A stretch of 64,000 nucleotides of DNA from NCBI RefSeq assembly GCF_014653155.1, contig NZ_BNAF01000011.1, positions 124,001 through 188,000 of the forward strand, read 5' to 3'. Source of the DNA: Sphingobacterium griseoflavum (lineage in GTDB: Bacteria > Bacteroidota > Bacteroidia > Sphingobacteriales > Sphingobacteriaceae). Position numbers and translations under genes: made by a program. The notes beneath the pieces were generated by a model, which searched no databases, was not told where the DNA came from, and saw only the letters and a program-made list of their open reading frames with translations. Shown in pieces: positions 61,692 to 64,000 of the stretch; within the stretch, counting starts at the first letter, position 1; each line of letters begins with the position of its first letter.

Positions 61692-61766
61692 CAAAAAATG
61701 CCCCGTAGATAGACGAGGCGCTAGATGTTTTCACAACGGAATAATCCTTATTGTGAATTGCTTTCA
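61692..61766 (-). ncRNA. tracrRNA of the type II-C CRISPR-Cas9 system
   Basis: Read leftward: anti-repeat GAAAGCAATTCACAAT (61766-61751 region), then AAGGATTATTCC, GTTGTGAAAACATCTAGC, and the terminator hairpin GCCTCGT (61719-61713) with ACGGGGC (61706-61700), then T run. This is the order of Bacteroidota tracrRNAs, in which the anti-repeat pairs with a repeat of type GTTGTGAATTGCTTTC. The predicted RNA is about 70-75 nt. It is divergent from cas9, about 100 bases upstream of its start. No CRISPR array is in the window. Confidence 0.82.
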
Positions 61767-61769
61767 TGA

Positions 61770-61799
61770 CAAAGATAGGGAATATAATGAATTGCCCAA
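61770..61799 (-). promoter_or_regulatory. Promoter of the tracrRNA
   Basis: On the minus strand TTG (61799-61797), exactly 19 bases, TATCTTTG (61777-61770): a full Bacteroidota consensus. The -7 box borders the anti-repeat, so transcription should start near its 5' edge, about 61765. Confidence 0.75.
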
Positions 61800-61863
61800 T
61801 TATGGGTAACCGTAAAATATCAAAGAAATTAACGATTAAATTTAATTGGAAAAAATAGCAAGT

Positions 61864-64000
61864 TATGACTAAGACTATTCTCGGACTGGATCTAGGTACC
61901 AATTCTATAGGTTGGGCGTTAATAAGACAAGACTTTGATAAAAAAGAGGGCGAGATACTCGGTTTAGGTAGCCGCATTATCCCCATGTCACAGGAAATTT
62001 TGGGAGAATTTGGAAAAGGAAATTCTATTCCCCAAACAGCTGCACGTACAAACTACCGAAGCATGAGACGGCTTCGAGAACGTTTCCTTCTGCGCCGCGA
62101 AAGATTGCACCGCGTGCTACATATTCTTGAATTCCTCCCTCAGCACTACAGCATGCAAATAGATTTCGAAAAAGCTTTGGGAAAGTTTATCAACCAATCC
62201 GAACCGCAGATCAGCTACGATAAATCATTTGTTTTTATGGCATCCTATGAGGAGATGCTTCAAGATTTCAAGGGAAGTTCCTGCAGTCGCCTAATAGATG
62301 AAAATGGACAGCAGCATTTAATTCCTCACGCTTGGACGCTGTATTATCTACGGAAAAAAGCGATTAGTCATCAAATCTCAAAGGAAGAATTGGCATGGAT
62401 ATTATTAAACTTTAATCAAAAAAGAGGCTACTACCAACTACGTGGTGAAGATGAAGACGAGAATAGTAATAGATCGGTTGAATTTCATTCTTTGCGTGTC
62501 GTTGACGTTACCTCTGATCCCGAGAGAAACAGCAAAGGTGAAATTTGGTATTCTTTTATATTAGATAATGGATGGATCTACAGACGATCAAGCAAAGTTT
62601 CTTTGGAAGATTGGAAGGGAAAGATAAAGGACTTTATTGTTACAACCGATTTAAATGATGATGGCTCGATAAAATTAGATCGCGATGGACAAGAAAAGCG
62701 AAGTTTTAGGGCGCCCGGACCAGATGACTGGACCTTGCTGAAGAAAAAAACGGAGTCAGAAATAGACCAATCCGGCCTTACGGTAGGCGCCTACATTTAT
62801 GATCATCTATTGCGGGATCCAAAACAAAAAATAAAAGGCAAGTTGGTGCGTACTATTGAGCGGAAGTTTTATAAGTCTGAATTGCGACAAATTCTAACCA
62901 AACAGGCTGAATTTCATCCGGAGTTTCGGGATCAAGATCTATTGGCTGATTGTGTCAGGGAATTGTACAAGAACAATGAACAACATCGCCAACAATTGGA
63001 AAGCAAAGATTTGTCAAATCTTTTATTGAACGACATAATTTTTTATCAGCGACCGCTCCGCAGTCAAAAATCAGGAATTGGAAAATGTAATCTAGAATAT
63101 AAAGTTTACAAAACCAAAGATAAATATGGTAAGCTTTTACGCGATGCGGAGGGTAAATTGATCGAGAAGCGGGTTTATGCACGGGCAATCGCAAAATCTA
63201 ATCCGTATTACCAAGAATTTCGGCTGTTGCAATGGATCAGCAATCTGGCTTTTTACCAAAAAGATAATGATGAACCGATCACGGTGCATTTAATTCCTGA
63301 TACAGAAAGCTATGAACGCCTATTCGATTTCCTAAAGGGAAAAAAAGAGATAAAGCAAGACATGTTGATCAAGTTTCTATTGGGGGAGAAAGGGTTAAAA
63401 GGAAAAGATTTGATCAACGAAAGCGCCAGATTACGATGGAATTATGTAGAAGATAAGGCATACCCCTGTTATGAAACCAGAGCGCTTATCAATACTCGCT
63501 TAGATAAAATTAGTGATCTTCCACAGGATTTTTTGAACCCAGAGAAAGAATTAGGCCTTTGGCATATCCTTTATTCCGTAAATGATAAAATCGAGTTTGA
63601 AAAAGCGCTCAAAACCTTTGCGCAAAAGAATGGCTTGAACATAGATGAATTTGTTGCAGCTTTCAGAAAATTTCCGCCTATCAAAAGTGAATATGGAAGT
63701 ATTTCTGAGCGCGCAATTAAGAAATTGTTACCATTGATGCGGTTCGGATCTTATTGGAGCTGGGACATGATTGACGAAGACACGAAGAATAGAATCGGGA
63801 AGGTAATAACGGGTGAATATGATGAGAAAATAAAAGTGCGCGTTAGGGAAAAAGCACAATACCTATCAACCGAACATGATTTTCAGAAATTACCCTTATG
63901 GCTAGCTCAGTACATTGTTTACGATCGTCATTCCGAAGCCGGCGACCTTCAAAAATGGACTTCTACATACGATATAGCTCAGTTTTTAAATGATTTTAAA
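61864..64000 (+). CDS. cas9: CRISPR-associated endonuclease Cas9, type II-C (3' end outside window)
   Basis: Frame open without a stop for 712 codons to the window end. RuvC-I is KTILGLDLGTNSIGWALI with catalytic Asp9. An Arg-rich bridge helix is at about 57-85 (ARTNYRSMRRLRERFLLRR). Conserved Bacteroidota Cas9 stretches follow: NFNQKRGYYQLRGE (183-196) and IIFYQRPLRSQKSGIGKC (391-408). HNH and RuvC-II/III lie beyond the window. Length implied is that of large II-C enzymes (about 1400 residues or more). It cleaves invading DNA guided by crRNA-tracrRNA. The N-terminal part shows no frameshift. Confidence 0.95.

Noticed and set aside
61743..61780. Repeat-like sequence ATTGTGAATTGCTTTCATGACAA as a CRISPR array unit
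   Set aside because: It occurs once and its reverse complement is followed by a tracrRNA body and terminator, so it is the anti-repeat, not an array.

Overview
The window looks like a chromosomal stretch of a Bacteroidota bacterium, most probably Sphingobacteriaceae (Sphingobacterium or Pedobacter-like). Support for this: promoters of the TTG-N19-TAnnTTTG type, weak Shine-Dalgarno signals, a TonB-dependent receptor, HU/SPOR and CBM9-like proteins, an E. coli-type PurB, a fused ThrA, and a large Bacteroidota-type Cas9. Bases 1 to about 53,750 are dense core genome. Bases from about 53,750 to the end are an accessory region full of decayed mobile genes.

Core layout: the C-terminal barrel of a TonB-dependent receptor; an HU-like/SPOR membrane protein; an ExbB-ExbD-TonB energy module; folC; an SDR oxidoreductase facing an ada-alkB alkylation-repair pair; a secreted M60-like metallopeptidase lipoprotein. 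Next come an ECF sigma factor with a composite anti-sigma-like protein and a divergent vWA protein, then a 946-residue MG2/plug-like envelope protein. They are followed by the rplM-rpsI-rpsB-tsf translation operon and an envelope block (TPR protein, DUF4292-like lipoprotein, EnvC-like protein, TatA, MltD-like transglycosylase, NlpC/P60 peptidase). The thrA-thrB-thrC operon follows, preceded by a leader peptide and attenuator. After it lie rlmI, two envelope proteins of unknown role, a Tat-exported SGNH hydrolase and a class III aminotransferase. A second sigma/anti-sigma-like system, a split transketolase, nfu, purB, a tiny Asp/Ser-rich lipoprotein, an acyl-CoA dehydrogenase, yidC, pyrG, a GHL10-like/CBM9-like pair and rplS complete the core.

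Accessory region: it begins at a tRNA-Pro(TGG) gene whose 3' end is duplicated 125 bp downstream, as an integrative element would leave it. Beyond it are an excisionase-like helix-turn-helix protein, an ORF built on a 21/42-bp repeat, five 10-bp iterons, a possible transglutaminase-like protein, and a VOC protein. Further on lies a putative secreted-peptide locus: a Cys-rich peptide with a Bacteroidota leader, a TlpA-type thiol-disulfide lipoprotein and a tandem-duplicated GT25-like glycosyltransferase. Remnants of a Fic protein, a C39-like peptidase domain, an IS66 accessory gene, a TolC-like N-terminus and a tyrosine recombinase surround it. The window ends inside an intact type II-C cas9 (712 codons visible), with a divergent tracrRNA just upstream.

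All homology statements come from reading the translated sequence against known family motifs; no database search was run.
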